Shown here piece by piece: positions 1-7,594 of a stretch of DNA of 64,000 nt; position 1 is the first letter of the stretch, and the number at the start of each line of letters is the position of its first letter. This DNA comes from Metabacillus_B sp050107715. GTDB taxonomy: Bacteria > Bacillota > Bacilli > Bacillales > Bacillaceae. Under the pieces are notes generated by a model. The model saw only the letters and a list, made by a program, of their open reading frames with translations, did not search any database and was not told the DNA's origin. The position numbers and the translations under genes were made by a program. The DNA is taken from assembly GCF_050107715.1 (NCBI RefSeq), contig NZ_JBNILN010000015.1, positions 1 through 64,000 on the forward strand. The letters run 5' to 3'.

Positions 1-510
1 TTATTGTCCGTACTTTTCATATAAAGACTTTTCGATGTAATTCGACAGGCTGGGCGGACTCATTGCTTACCGTTTCCTTCTGTTTTTGAGATACAAGCTG
101 TACCAAATCGGTAAAACCATTCGGATTTCGCCCGGGTTTGGTCATGGAACTTTTTATTGTCCGTATTTTTGTTTTATTGTCCGTACTCATCGTTTTATTG
201 TCCGTACTTTTATTTTATTGTCCGTACTTTTGTTTTATTGTCCGTACTTTTCATATAAAGACTTTTCGATGTAATTCGACAGGATTTGCGGACTCATTGC
301 TTACCGTTTCCTTCTGTTTTTGAGATACAAGCTGCTCCAAGTCGGGAAAACGATCCAGATTCCGCCCGGGTTTGGTCCTGGAACTTTTTATTGTCCGTAT
401 TTTTGTTTTATTGTCCATACTCATCGTTTTATTGTCCGTACTTTTATTTTATTGTCCGTACTCTTCGTTTTATTGTCCGTACTTCTGCTTTATTGTCCGT
501 ACTTTACGTA
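1..510. repeat. 234-bp direct duplication with a 20-bp-period ATTGTCCGTAC array
   Basis: The block from about position 11 (TACTTTTCATATAAAGAC) recurs at 245, an offset of 234 that also holds for CATTGCTTAC (61 and 295) and CCCGGG (131 and 365). Each copy carries a run of the core TTTTATTGTCCGTAC. In copy one ATTGT recurs at 156, 176, 197, 217 and 237, so the period is 20 with one 21. Copy two has six units up to about 510. The left edge is cut by the window. A 20-bp period is not a multiple of three, so all three frames stay open and give spurious hydrophobic ORFs. I see no gene here. Confidence 0.9.
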
Positions 511-650
511 TATTTACTTTTCGACAAAACTCTCTATTTCTCAGCTGTCTTTTATCCACCGATATTCTCACATAAAGCGTGTAACCGGTGATTGCGGGAG
601 AATACTCCAATGAGGTGATTTCCACTCTTAAGAACGCAAAAACGACAAGA

Positions 651-678
651 AGCGCTCAGGTCCACTGAGCGCTTTTTT
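651..678 (+). terminator. Rho-independent terminator
   Basis: Inverted repeat AGCGCTCAG / CTGAGCGCT with a five-base loop, followed by a run of six T on the + strand. It would end a transcript entering from the left of the window. No gene upstream of it is visible here. Confidence 0.7.
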
Positions 679-731
679 CCGTTAGCAGTTCACCAGCCGG
701 CACTTTGAAAGGAACCCGATGCGCTTGAACT

Positions 732-769
732 GCCCCCGCTTATTTTTCTTGGGAAAGTTTGAAGTGGGG
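732..769 (-). terminator. Possible terminator of the scoAB operon
   Basis: GCCCCC at the right and GGGGGC at the left arm can pair across about 25 bases, downstream of the last gene of the leftward ketone-body operon. There is no clean U-run, so this is weaker than the other terminators listed. Confidence 0.35.
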
Positions 770-843
770 GCTGGCGTAACCAACCGTCCATATTTTAAAT
801 GGCTTCGCACAACACGGCCTTCCCCCACCTAATCCAATTCATA

Positions 844-1629
844 CTATTGAACCGTATAGCCGCCATCCAGGACAACGGCCTGGCCTGTAATCCCTTTAGC
901 ACCGCCGCCTGCAAGGAAAGCCGCATACCCGGCAATTTCCTCAACATCGAGCAGCCGCTTTTGGGGGACAAGGGGATAGATGACTTCCTCCAGCACTTTT
1001 TCAAGCTCTACATTCCTCGTTTGCGCTAAATCTGAGAGCTGATTGCGTACAAGCGGTGTGTCAACATACCCCGGGCAGATCGCGTTGACGGTTATACCGT
1101 GCTCTGCCCCCTCCAGCGCTGCTACTTTTGTAAGTCCGATGACTCCATGTTTTGCGCTGTTGTAAGCAGCTTTTCCAGCAAAGCCAATCAGACCATTGAT
1201 AGAAGCCATATTGATGATCCTGCCATGCTGCTGTTTTTTCATAATTGGAAAGACGTGCTTGATAGCTATAAAAGGAGCAGTCAGCATCACTTTTATTAAA
1301 AATTCAAACCGCTCTGTTGGAAATTCTTCTATTGGTGAGACGTGCTGAAGACCTGCATTGTTCACCAGAATATCCAGCCGCCCATACTTTTCCATAACAA
1401 GCTGGATCACTGCCTCTACCTGCTCTTCTTTCGTTACATCGCAAGCAGCGGATACAGCTTCCCCGCCTGCATCCCTAAGAGTTCTGGCTGCTTCTTCAGC
1501 CGCTTCTTCTTTCAAATCTGAAAGGACGACGGAAACTCCCTGCTGCGCGAATTCTTTCGCTGTTTCGAATCCAATGCCGCTTGCTGCCCCTGTAATCAAA
1601 GCCACTTTATGTTTAAGCGAATTCTCCAT
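844..1629 (-). CDS. yxjF: 3-hydroxybutyrate dehydrogenase (SDR), YxjF-like
   Basis: Short-chain dehydrogenase of 261 aa predicted to interconvert D-3-hydroxybutyrate and acetoacetate with NAD. Visible are the Rossmann motif TGAASGIG (residues 13-20), the NNAG motif near residue 90, and the catalytic Ser plus YNSAK (Tyr-x3-Lys) near 145-160. The C-terminus GQAVVLDGGYTVQ is typical of the family. The ATG has AAAGGAG in front. It is the last gene after scoA and scoB and lies 21 bp behind scoB, the same order as B. subtilis yxjC-scoA-scoB-yxjF. The substrate is inferred from that neighbourhood; the SDR family alone would not settle it. Confidence 0.88.
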   Translation of the reverse strand: MENSLKHKVALITGAASGIGFETAKEFAQQGVSVVLSDLKEEAAEEAARTLRDAGGEAVSAACDVTKEEQVEAVIQLVMEKYGRLDILVNNAGLQHVSPIEEFPTERFEFLIKVMLTAPFIAIKHVFPIMKKQQHGRIINMASINGLIGFAGKAAYNSAKHGVIGLTKVAALEGAEHGITVNAICPGYVDTPLVRNQLSDLAQTRNVELEKVLEEVIYPLVPQKRLLDVEEIAGYAAFLAGGGAKGITGQAVVLDGGYTVQ

Positions 1630-1650
1630 TTCCAGCTCCTTTTTAAATTT

Positions 1651-2304
1651 TTAACGGGCCGCCATCAGGCTGCTGCTTATCGTAAACGATGCTTCCGTTT
1701 TCTCTTTTACTTCATCTATAGTGGTACCCTCCTGAAGCTCCACAAGCTCCATCTGGCCATTGTTGAAATCAAAGACTGCCATGTCGGTTATCAGGCGGTT
1801 TACTACTCGCTTGCCGGTCAGCGGAAGGGTGCAGGCTGGCTTTACCTTCGATTCACCGTATTTATTGACATGATCCATAATGACAACAATCCGCTTCGCG
1901 CCATTTACTAAGTCCATTGCACCGCCCATGCCCTTCACCATTTTACCGGGGATCATCCAATTGGCTAAGTCGCCCTCTTCTGATACTTCCATTCCCCCTA
2001 GAATGGCGAGATCAATGTGACCCCCTCTGATCATGGCAAAGGATTCAGCACTGTCAAAATAAGAAGCACCCGGGACGCTTGTAACGGTCTCTTTTCCAGC
2101 ATTGATCAGATCCGGATCCTCAGAACCTTCGGCAGGATAGGCCCCAATTCCTAAAAGTCCATTTTCAGACTGGAGAAGGACGCTGTAATCCTCAGGAATT
2201 TCATTGGCGACCAATGTTGGCATCCCGATCCCCAGATTTACGTTCATGCCATCTTGAATTTCCTTAACCGCTCTTTTTACCATTTTCAACCTGTTTTCCA
2301 TCAT
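1651..2304 (-). CDS. scoB: Succinyl-CoA:3-oxoacid CoA-transferase subunit B
   Basis: Subunit B (217 aa) of the heterodimeric 3-oxoacid CoA-transferase, which activates acetoacetate with CoA from succinyl-CoA. The N-terminal GMPTLVANEIP segment and the SENGLLGIG motif are diagnostic; the Glu in SENG is the residue that carries CoA in this family. Length is normal. An AGGAGG lies just before the double ATG. It sits 15 bp behind scoA, as expected for stoichiometric expression of a two-subunit enzyme. Confidence 0.93.
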   Translation of the reverse strand: MMENRLKMVKRAVKEIQDGMNVNLGIGMPTLVANEIPEDYSVLLQSENGLLGIGAYPAEGSEDPDLINAGKETVTSVPGASYFDSAESFAMIRGGHIDLAILGGMEVSEEGDLANWMIPGKMVKGMGGAMDLVNGAKRIVVIMDHVNKYGESKVKPACTLPLTGKRVVNRLITDMAVFDFNNGQMELVELQEGTTIDEVKEKTEASFTISSSLMAAR

Positions 2305-2319
2305 TCTATATAGCCTCCT

Positions 2320-3024
2320 TTACTTCGCCTGAAGCACAGTTCTGCGTTCAATGCGTTTCTCGTAGTGTGAGCCTTTGAAAACATGCTGGACATAAATCCC
2401 CGGCGTATGGATTTCATCCGGATTCAATTCGCCAATTTCAACGATTTCCTCCGCCTCTGCAATTGTAACTTTCCCTGCCATTGCAGCTACAGGATTAAAG
2501 TTTCTTGAGGTTTTTCTAAACACAAGATTTCCAAGCGGGTCTGCCTTCCATGCTTTCACCAGCGCGAAATCTCCTGTAATTCCGCGCTCAAGAATATAGG
2601 TTTTTCCGTCAAAATCCTTATGCTCTTTGCCCTCCGCCACCTTCGTGCCGACACCTGCCGCTGTGTAGAAGCCGGGGATGCCGGCTCCTCCTGCCCGCAT
2701 TCTTTCTGCCAGGGTACCTTGCGGAATCAATTCAACTTCAAGCTCTCCGTTCAAATATTGCTGCTCGAAAATTTTGTTTTCACCCACGTAGGAGGACATC
2801 ATTTTCTTAATCTGTTTATTTGCCAGAAGCAGGCCAAGTCCCCAGTCATCCACCCCACAGTTATTGCTTATTACTGTAAGGCCTTTTACTCCCTTTTCTT
2901 TCAAAGCCAGTATGCTTTTTTCCGGGATTCCGCATAATCCGAATCCTCCTACTACTAGTACCGCTCCATCATGAATAAGCTCAACGGCCTCTTCAATGGA
3001 TTGAATGACTTTCCCATTTCCCAT
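2320..3024 (-). CDS. scoA: Succinyl-CoA:3-oxoacid CoA-transferase subunit A
   Basis: Subunit A (234 aa) of the 3-oxoacid CoA-transferase. The glycine-rich segment GGFGLCGIPE (about residues 26-35) and the long conserved middle region match the family. It lies between the GntP-type permease and scoB in one leftward operon, about 28 bp behind the permease. Together with ScoB it would convert imported or internally made acetoacetate to acetoacetyl-CoA for thiolysis. Confidence 0.93.
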   Translation of the reverse strand: MGNGKVIQSIEEAVELIHDGAVLVVGGFGLCGIPEKSILALKEKGVKGLTVISNNCGVDDWGLGLLLANKQIKKMMSSYVGENKIFEQQYLNGELEVELIPQGTLAERMRAGGAGIPGFYTAAGVGTKVAEGKEHKDFDGKTYILERGITGDFALVKAWKADPLGNLVFRKTSRNFNPVAAMAGKVTIAEAEEIVEIGELNPDEIHTPGIYVQHVFKGSHYEKRIERRTVLQAK

Positions 3025-3052
3025 CTCCGTTCGCCTCCCCTAGTGATTTGCA

Positions 3053-4498
3053 TTAAACAAGTCCTGTCAAACTATACAGACCGATAATAACGAATACAGC
3101 AATCGTCTTAATAATCGTAATGGCAAAAATATCCCTATACGATTGCCGGTGGGTCAAGCCTGTAACAGCTAGCAACGTAATAACCGCTCCGTTATGAGGG
3201 AGCGTATCCATCCCCCCGGAAGCCATAGAGATAACTCTATGCATCACTTCGGGCGGAATGTTGTATTTCTCTATGGCCTGGAGGTACGTTTCAGACATTG
3301 CACTTAAGGCAATCCCCATTCCTCCTGAAGCCGAGCCGGTAATCCCTGCCAGAGCGGTAGTCGTGACTGCCCCGTTTACGAGCGGATCGGTAAAGGTGCT
3401 CGAAATTCCCGAACTTACTGTTTTAAAGCCGGGAAGAGCTGCGATGACTCCCCCAAATCCATATTCCGCTCCGGTATTCATAGCCGCCAGAAGGGCCCCG
3501 CCTATTCCGGCATTCAATCCTTCTTGAATATTGGCGGTTACCGCTCTCCAGTCAAACGCTATGGTGGCAATAATTCCAATCAGCAGTGCGAGCTCCACTG
3601 ACCATATCGCCACAACCGATGAAAGTTCAATTTTCCCGAAGGCTTCAAGACCGATCGCAGAAAAATCAAATCCTTTCGGATACCATTGCGGGAGAGATAC
3701 AGTAAAATATTTATTCATGACTCCTACAAGAATCAGCGGAACAAACGCAAGGACCCGCCTTACAGGGCTAGGCTCTGCATTTACCGAAAGCGATGCCTTT
3801 TCTTTCTCCAAAGCAAGATCAGATCCTTCAGAAGCTGCAGCCGTTTCGGAGGCAAGCCCGGCATACCCCTCTCCTTCTTTTTGTGCTTTCTTCCGGCGCG
3901 ATTCCAGATAGAGCATCCCAAGTGTAAGGACAAAAACGGCCCCGATGATTCCAAGCACTGGAGCTGCATAAATGTCTGTCTTAAAAAAGGTTGTCGGGAT
4001 TACATTTTGGATTTGCGGTGTTCCGGGGAGAGCATCCATCGTAAAAGTAAAGGCGCCAAGCGCGATCGTACCCGGAATCAGCCGTTTTGGGATGTCTGCT
4101 TCAATAAACATGTTTTTAGCAAACGGATAGACTGCAAACACAACTACAAATAAACTGACACCGCTGTACGTCAGGATAGCACCCATTAGCACAATAGCGA
4201 GAATGGCCCGTTTAGCTCCCACCAGTTTTACAATGGTTTTGGCTATCGTTTCAGCTAAACCGGACATTTCAACCACTTTTCCGAAAATGGCGCCGAGCAG
4301 GAATACCGGAAAATACAGCTTGATAAAGCCGACCATTTTTTCCATAAAGACATTCGAGAAAAATGGAAGCACAAAGCTTGGGTCTGTGAGCAAAACAGCG
4401 AAAAGCGCACAGATGGGAGCAAACAGAATGACGGAAAATCCTCTGTAAGCAACAAACATCAACAAACTTAAAGACAATAAAATAATAATGATTTCCAC
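3053..4498 (-). CDS. yxjC: GntP-family permease, YxjC-like (probable hydroxybutyrate / short organic acid uptake)
   Basis: Hydrophobic protein of 481 aa with about 12 predicted membrane segments and a soluble polar insert near residues 205-245. It belongs to the GntP / citrate-proton symporter type. First gene of the ketone-body operon, so the likely cargo is 3-hydroxybutyrate or acetoacetate; this is inferred from context and from the matching order in B. subtilis. The start is GTG preceded by AAAGGGGGA at good spacing. The upstream region carries a sigma-54-type promoter and a cre-like site, listed separately. Confidence 0.85.
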   Translation of the reverse strand: MEIIIILLSLSLLMFVAYRGFSVILFAPICALFAVLLTDPSFVLPFFSNVFMEKMVGFIKLYFPVFLLGAIFGKVVEMSGLAETIAKTIVKLVGAKRAILAIVLMGAILTYSGVSLFVVVFAVYPFAKNMFIEADIPKRLIPGTIALGAFTFTMDALPGTPQIQNVIPTTFFKTDIYAAPVLGIIGAVFVLTLGMLYLESRRKKAQKEGEGYAGLASETAAASEGSDLALEKEKASLSVNAEPSPVRRVLAFVPLILVGVMNKYFTVSLPQWYPKGFDFSAIGLEAFGKIELSSVVAIWSVELALLIGIIATIAFDWRAVTANIQEGLNAGIGGALLAAMNTGAEYGFGGVIAALPGFKTVSSGISSTFTDPLVNGAVTTTALAGITGSASGGMGIALSAMSETYLQAIEKYNIPPEVMHRVISMASGGMDTLPHNGAVITLLAVTGLTHRQSYRDIFAITIIKTIAVFVIIGLYSLTGLV

Positions 4499-4533
4499 AT
4501 ATATCCCCCTTTGCTGCGATCTTTAACCGGTTT

Positions 4534-4547
4534 AGGAAGCGCTTACA
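4534..4547 (-). promoter_or_regulatory. cre-like site between two AACCGGTTT palindromes
   Basis: AGGAAGCGCTTACA matches the CcpA cre consensus TGWAANCGNTNWCA at 12 of 14 positions. AACCGGTTT occurs on each side, at 4525-4533 and 4547-4555, with 22-bp spacing. All three lie at or just downstream of the predicted start of transcription of yxjC, where bound repressors would block. CcpA control is a reasonable inference; the protein binding AACCGGTTT is unknown. Confidence 0.6.
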
Positions 4548-4566
4548 ACCGGTTTGTTATTTAATA

Positions 4567-4582
4567 AGCAAAAAGCGTGCCA
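4567..4582 (-). promoter_or_regulatory. Candidate sigma-54 (SigL) -24/-12 promoter for yxjC-scoA-scoB-yxjF
   Basis: On the minus strand the sequence reads TGGCACGCTTTTTGCT. It has the invariant GG (4581-4580) and GC (4569-4568) exactly 10 bases apart, and fits the consensus TGGCACG-N4-TTGCW. It would start transcription near 4556, about 57 bp before the yxjC start. Sigma-54 promoters need an enhancer-binding activator; none is encoded in this window. Confidence 0.7.
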
Positions 4583-4655
4583 CAAAAACGGACATGCAAA
4601 AACCGCCGATGTTAATGACGTTCTGAGCTGAATTAGCCACCCTGGACCCTCTTAT

Positions 4656-4722
4656 TTTCCGCTATTTCGGAATCAGCATTTAATTCACTCCGGAATCTCG
4701 GAATTTTTCCGTTTTTACGGAA
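4656..4722. promoter_or_regulatory. CGGAA/TTCCG inverted repeats, possible activator-binding (UAS) region
   Basis: TTCCG-N6-CGGAA type dyads lie at 4657-4672 and 4707-4722, with two further CGGAA copies at 4691 and 4699 between them. They lie about 75-140 bp upstream of the sigma-54 promoter, the normal place for an enhancer-binding activator. The role is inferred from position. Confidence 0.5.
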
Positions 4723-4874
4723 GTTTCACCTCTCACGTGTTTATGAGATAATTTTTTAATCAAACCGTTTAAAAAGCAACTGAGATTTTATGGCAGCAGG
4801 TGCTATAATAGAATAGGATTTTCTTTTCTTCGCAGGGAATCCTGTCTTTTTTTTAAGCAAAGGGGGATAAAGGA

Positions 4875-5405
4875 ATGCTGCAATATGAGATTCAGCCAAA
4901 AATGGGATATGACCAGAGGATCGGGGAGCTTGTCTGTATGCTTGAACATACCCGGGCACTCACTCTGCAGGAAGGCGCAAAGCTTTCTCAGGCAGAACTG
5001 GATAGGAGAGTCAGTAACGGAGGCAATAGCATTGGTGCTCTCTTTACTCATATCGCAGCGATTGAAACGGTACATCAGCTGATTTCATTTGAGGGACGCA
5101 GTTTTAATGAAGAAGAGGATTCAATTTGGGGTCCCGCTCTAGAGCTTGGTACAAAGGCAAGACAAACGATTAAAGGCAAAAGCTTCGATTTCTACCGCTC
5201 TCTTTTTTCAGAAACGAGGGAAAAAACGCTCCGTAAACTGCAGACCAAACAGGATGAATGGCTTTATGATAAACGTACATTCCCAAATGGAACCCTCTAT
5301 AATCCTTACTATCTATGGTTTCATGTCATGGAAGACGAAATCAGTCACAGGGGTCAGATTAAAATGCTGAAACGCCAGCTTGGGATACTTGATACGGAGG
5401 CATGA
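4875..5405 (+). CDS. DinB-family protein (DUF664-like)
   Basis: Small four-helix-bundle protein of 176 aa of the DinB/YfiT superfamily. Three histidines are spaced as in the family metal site: one in the segment HIAAIETVH near residues 57-65 and one in the C-terminal segment SHRGQIKML near 155-163. Many members bind a divalent metal and act as thiol-dependent transferases with bacillithiol in Bacillus; the substrate of this one cannot be told. AAGGGGGATAAAGGA precedes the ATG. It is a single gene just upstream of the SpoIIS module in the same direction, with about 50 bp between. Confidence 0.7.
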   Translation: MLQYEIQPKMGYDQRIGELVCMLEHTRALTLQEGAKLSQAELDRRVSNGGNSIGALFTHIAAIETVHQLISFEGRSFNEEEDSIWGPALELGTKARQTIKGKSFDFYRSLFSETREKTLRKLQTKQDEWLYDKRTFPNGTLYNPYYLWFHVMEDEISHRGQIKMLKRQLGILDTEA

Positions 5406-5457
5406 CAAAATTGGTTACAATTAAAAAAACGCTTTTAGATCGCGGCAAACTGAAGGT

Positions 5458-6180
5458 ATGATTGCATTCTATCAATGGCTCGTTTGGATTGTGCTTCTGT
5501 TGCTTCTGTTTTATGGTGCTGCACATTGGATTTGGGAGGAGCGGGTTAAAAAAGCTTCTGAGTCCATTCGCAAAACATGGTACCTTCTTTATTTGATAGG
5601 TGCTGTCATTTACTGGACCTTTTTCCCTGTATCTCTTTTCACAGACTGGAAAAATTATTTAATTGTTTTTGCTGTCTTCATTTTAATTGATGCTTTTGTT
5701 TTCCTAAGCATGTACATAAAAAAACTGGGCGCCAACGAGCTTGAACGGCACACAGAGGTGCTGGAGGAAAACGCGAGGCTTGTGCAGGAAAACAATCATC
5801 GCCTGAAGACATTTGCCGGTCTCCTTCAGAACACATCTATTAACCTCTACCAGGGCGGACTGCCGGAATACATGCAGGGATTGAATGAACTTATCCAGTC
5901 CTTCGCAGATAAAAGTGATATGACCGCATCGTTTCATCCCTTTGATACGGATGAGGAAAAAGAGCAGCTGCTCGGAGTGATCGAGAGGCGGGGAAGCGTT
6001 CGCTCTGCCTTGGACCGGGACGAAATCTTTTATCAGCCGGAAATAAAAAATGCACTGATTCCCATCGAAATCCAAGGGGTGACTTTCGTCCTGAAAATAA
6101 GGGCTGCTGCAGATGAAGTAAATGAATCAGACTGTCTCCTTTTCCTTTCTTTAATCCATATGTATGATATAATTTATTAA
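5458..6180 (+). CDS. spoIISA: SpoIISA-family membrane toxin
   Basis: Membrane toxin of 240 aa; B. subtilis SpoIISA is 248 aa. Three membrane segments are visible (about residues 5-22, 40-58 and 67-88), then a coiled-coil-like stretch (95-120) and a cytoplasmic GAF-like domain. The signature segments IRKTWYLLYLIGAVIYWT and LIDAFVFLSMYIKKL agree closely with what I recall of the B. subtilis protein. In that species SpoIISA damages the membrane during sporulation or growth unless bound by SpoIISB. The downstream antitoxin gene supports the call. GAAGG lies very close to the ATG, which may mean weak translation. Confidence 0.93.
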   Translation: MIAFYQWLVWIVLLLLLFYGAAHWIWEERVKKASESIRKTWYLLYLIGAVIYWTFFPVSLFTDWKNYLIVFAVFILIDAFVFLSMYIKKLGANELERHTEVLEENARLVQENNHRLKTFAGLLQNTSINLYQGGLPEYMQGLNELIQSFADKSDMTASFHPFDTDEEKEQLLGVIERRGSVRSALDRDEIFYQPEIKNALIPIEIQGVTFVLKIRAAADEVNESDCLLFLSLIHMYDIIY

Positions 6181-6205
6181 AAGACCTAAAGGGCGGTGGC
6201 AAACA

Positions 6206-6373
6206 ATGAGTTCTAAACCCATTGAACACGACTTCGGGGACAACAGGGCAAAACGTGTTAAGAAATCAAGCATTAAAACACCGGCGGTTACAATGTCTCC
6301 TCAGACAAAACGGCTGCTTGAAGCTAACAGCAAAATCCTCTCAGAGTATAAAAAAACCCGGTTTTCTTCATAA
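6206..6373 (+). CDS. spoIISB: SpoIISB antitoxin
   Basis: A 55-aa basic protein starting at ATG 6206 behind GGGCGGTGG, 25 bp after spoIISA. The C-terminal part, SPQTKRLLEANSKILSEYKK, follows the B. subtilis SpoIISB pattern (SP-x-T-x5-N-x-x-I-x-EYK). It is predicted to be disordered alone and to wrap around the cytoplasmic domain of SpoIISA. A hairpin terminator follows immediately. Confidence 0.88.
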   Translation: MSSKPIEHDFGDNRAKRVKKSSIKTPAVTMSPQTKRLLEANSKILSEYKKTRFSS

Positions 6374-6375
6374 TA

Positions 6376-6407
6376 AAGACGCATGAGATTCTCCAGTGCG
6401 TCTTTTT
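6376..6407 (+). terminator. Terminator between spoIISB and spoIISC
   Basis: AAAGACGCA / TGCGTCTTT with a 12-base loop, then a T-run. It separates the main toxin-antitoxin pair from the third small gene, which therefore depends on read-through or its own promoter. Confidence 0.75.
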
Positions 6408-6451
6408 TCTTGCCCTCGGCATACATTAAATTAAAAAAGCAGGTGATTATA

Positions 6452-6589
6452 ATGCCAAAGAGGACAGTAGCCTCAACGATTAAAGCCCCTGTCGTCACAG
6501 ATTCCCCCAAAACCATACTGCTGCTTAATAACAGCAAAAAAGCAATCCGCTTTCTGGAAGAATTAAAAAACAAGTGGATGATTGGGTAA
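6452..6589 (+). CDS. spoIISC: SpoIISC-like second small antitoxin
   Basis: A 45-aa ORF with AGGTGAT just before the ATG. Its centre (KAPVVTDSPKTILLLNNSKK) parallels SpoIISB (KTPAVTMSPQTKRLLEANSK), so the two are paralogues: a TxSPxT turn followed by a helix with LL and N. B. subtilis has a third component, SpoIISC, of about this size. By analogy it would also neutralise SpoIISA. Too short to be recognised by length alone; the call rests on the internal similarity and location. Confidence 0.75.
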   Translation: MPKRTVASTIKAPVVTDSPKTILLLNNSKKAIRFLEELKNKWMIG

Positions 6590-7100
6590 CTGCTAAGATT
6601 TTATAAGGGACATCTGCTGACTCTTCCTTACCGCTCCAATCACGGCATTGAACTGCCTGCCGCTTCCCCGATTTTTACCTTTTTCCCGCAACGATTAAAT
6701 CCCGTATCATCGGCTAAGCTATCCAAGGTGAGATTAGTTGAAAAAACCTGTCCTTCACATCCCCGTAACAGTTTTGGAAAAAACATTATTCATTAGCAGC
6801 ATCGTCTATTTGGTTTGCACTATTCTTCCCTTCCCAATCATACCGTCTCGCTTTAATTGGAAGGGGGAAGCTGACCGGTGATCCGGAAAAGAATTTATCT
6901 GGTTTATGCCGAGTTTGGGGTTCATGGATAACCGTCCCGGGAAAAATATCCTCACCATTATCATTTCTGAATCCTACGGTACGCAACGCCTCAGAACAGT
7001 ATAAAAAATGCCCGCTTAATGGTTAAATTTGTTAAATATTGGTTAATCTTATTTTTGTTTATTTACTGTTGAAACGGCTGCAGGGAGGACAGCCGGCCTG
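6590..7100. other. Intergenic stretch without a supported gene
   Basis: About 500 bp after the SpoIIS module. The only long frame (6786-6986, minus) needs a TTG start with a poor ribosome site. I see no hairpin terminator or RNA signature except the AT-rich stretch at 7021-7070 just before the small ORF at 7101. Confidence 0.5.
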
Positions 7101-7178
7101 ATGCCATGGCCGGTTCTGATTATTGCTGCCTTCCCCCTGTTAATTGGTGCTGTGTACCTTCGTTCTTTAAGGGTTTGA
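7101..7178 (+). CDS. Possible 25-aa hydrophobic peptide
   Basis: ATG at 7101 opens a 25-codon frame, MPWPVLIIAAFPLLIGAVYL then RSLRV: one membrane helix and a basic tail. GGGAGG at 7083-7088 is 12 bp away, longer than usual, and an inverted repeat GCCGGCC / GGCCGG (about 7091-7113) overlaps the start. The shape is that of small membrane peptides and type I toxins, but nothing more supports expression. Confidence 0.25.
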   Translation: MPWPVLIIAAFPLLIGAVYLRSLRV

Positions 7179-7388
7179 TTAGCGGCAGTCGCTGACAGCC
7201 GTTACTTTTCGGACAGCGTCCTCTATTGCTTTTTCTTTATCCCGGTGGCTGGATCTGGCATATTGATTTCGTTTAATGGGATGCTGCGCTACGGCTGTAT
7301 AAGATTTGTTCTTCTTTGTCACTTTTACCCAAATCGTGATCATATCCTGGTAATTATAAGCCAATGTTTCAGTTTGCTGCGCGAGCAT
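7179..7388 (-). CDS. Small hypothetical protein, 69 aa
   Basis: ATG start with GGAGG six bases upstream, so very likely translated. The basic protein has an aromatic, beta-prone N-terminal half (NYQDMITIWVKVTKKNKSY) and a helix-prone C-terminus (KEKAIEDAVRKVTAV). There is no signal peptide or membrane helix. I do not recognise the family. A perfect hairpin terminator lies upstream at 7517-7543, which isolates it from the RsbR-type gene. Confidence 0.7.
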   Translation of the reverse strand: MLAQQTETLAYNYQDMITIWVKVTKKNKSYTAVAQHPIKRNQYARSSHRDKEKAIEDAVRKVTAVSDCR

Positions 7389-7516
7389 TTTGTTTCCTCC
7401 GATAAGTAAAATTAAATGATGTATTTTAAATATCGGTTTGATATAAAGAAAATTCTATAGAGCAAAATCCCTGATTTAACTAAGTGAAATAGTCGCTGAT
7501 CTTCCCTTATTCTTCA

Positions 7517-7547
7517 GAAGCCCTCCTTCAAAAGGAGGGCTTCGATT
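7517..7547. terminator. Bidirectional-looking hairpin
   Basis: GAAGCCCTCCTT and AAGGAGGGCTTC pair perfectly over 12 bp with a three-base loop. The flanking T-rich tract is on the + strand; it lies between two leftward genes. Confidence 0.65.
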
Positions 7548-7560
7548 TTAATACGCATGA

Positions 7561-7587
7561 AAAAAGACTCCCCTGACAGGAGTCCTT
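7561..7587 (-). terminator. Terminator of the RsbR-type gene
   Basis: On the minus strand, GGACTCC-x6-GGGAGTC is followed by six T, 8 bp after the stop codon of the leftward gene. Confidence 0.85.
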
Positions 7588-7594
7588 TGTCTCA

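Noticed and set aside
86..613. Hydrophobic ORFs with repeated FYCPY / LLSVL / FIVRT segments
   Set aside because: They are translations of the 20-bp array in all three frames and have no ribosome site.
6786..6986. 66-aa minus-strand ORF
   Set aside because: TTG start with a weak site, no recognisable features and no neighbour logic.
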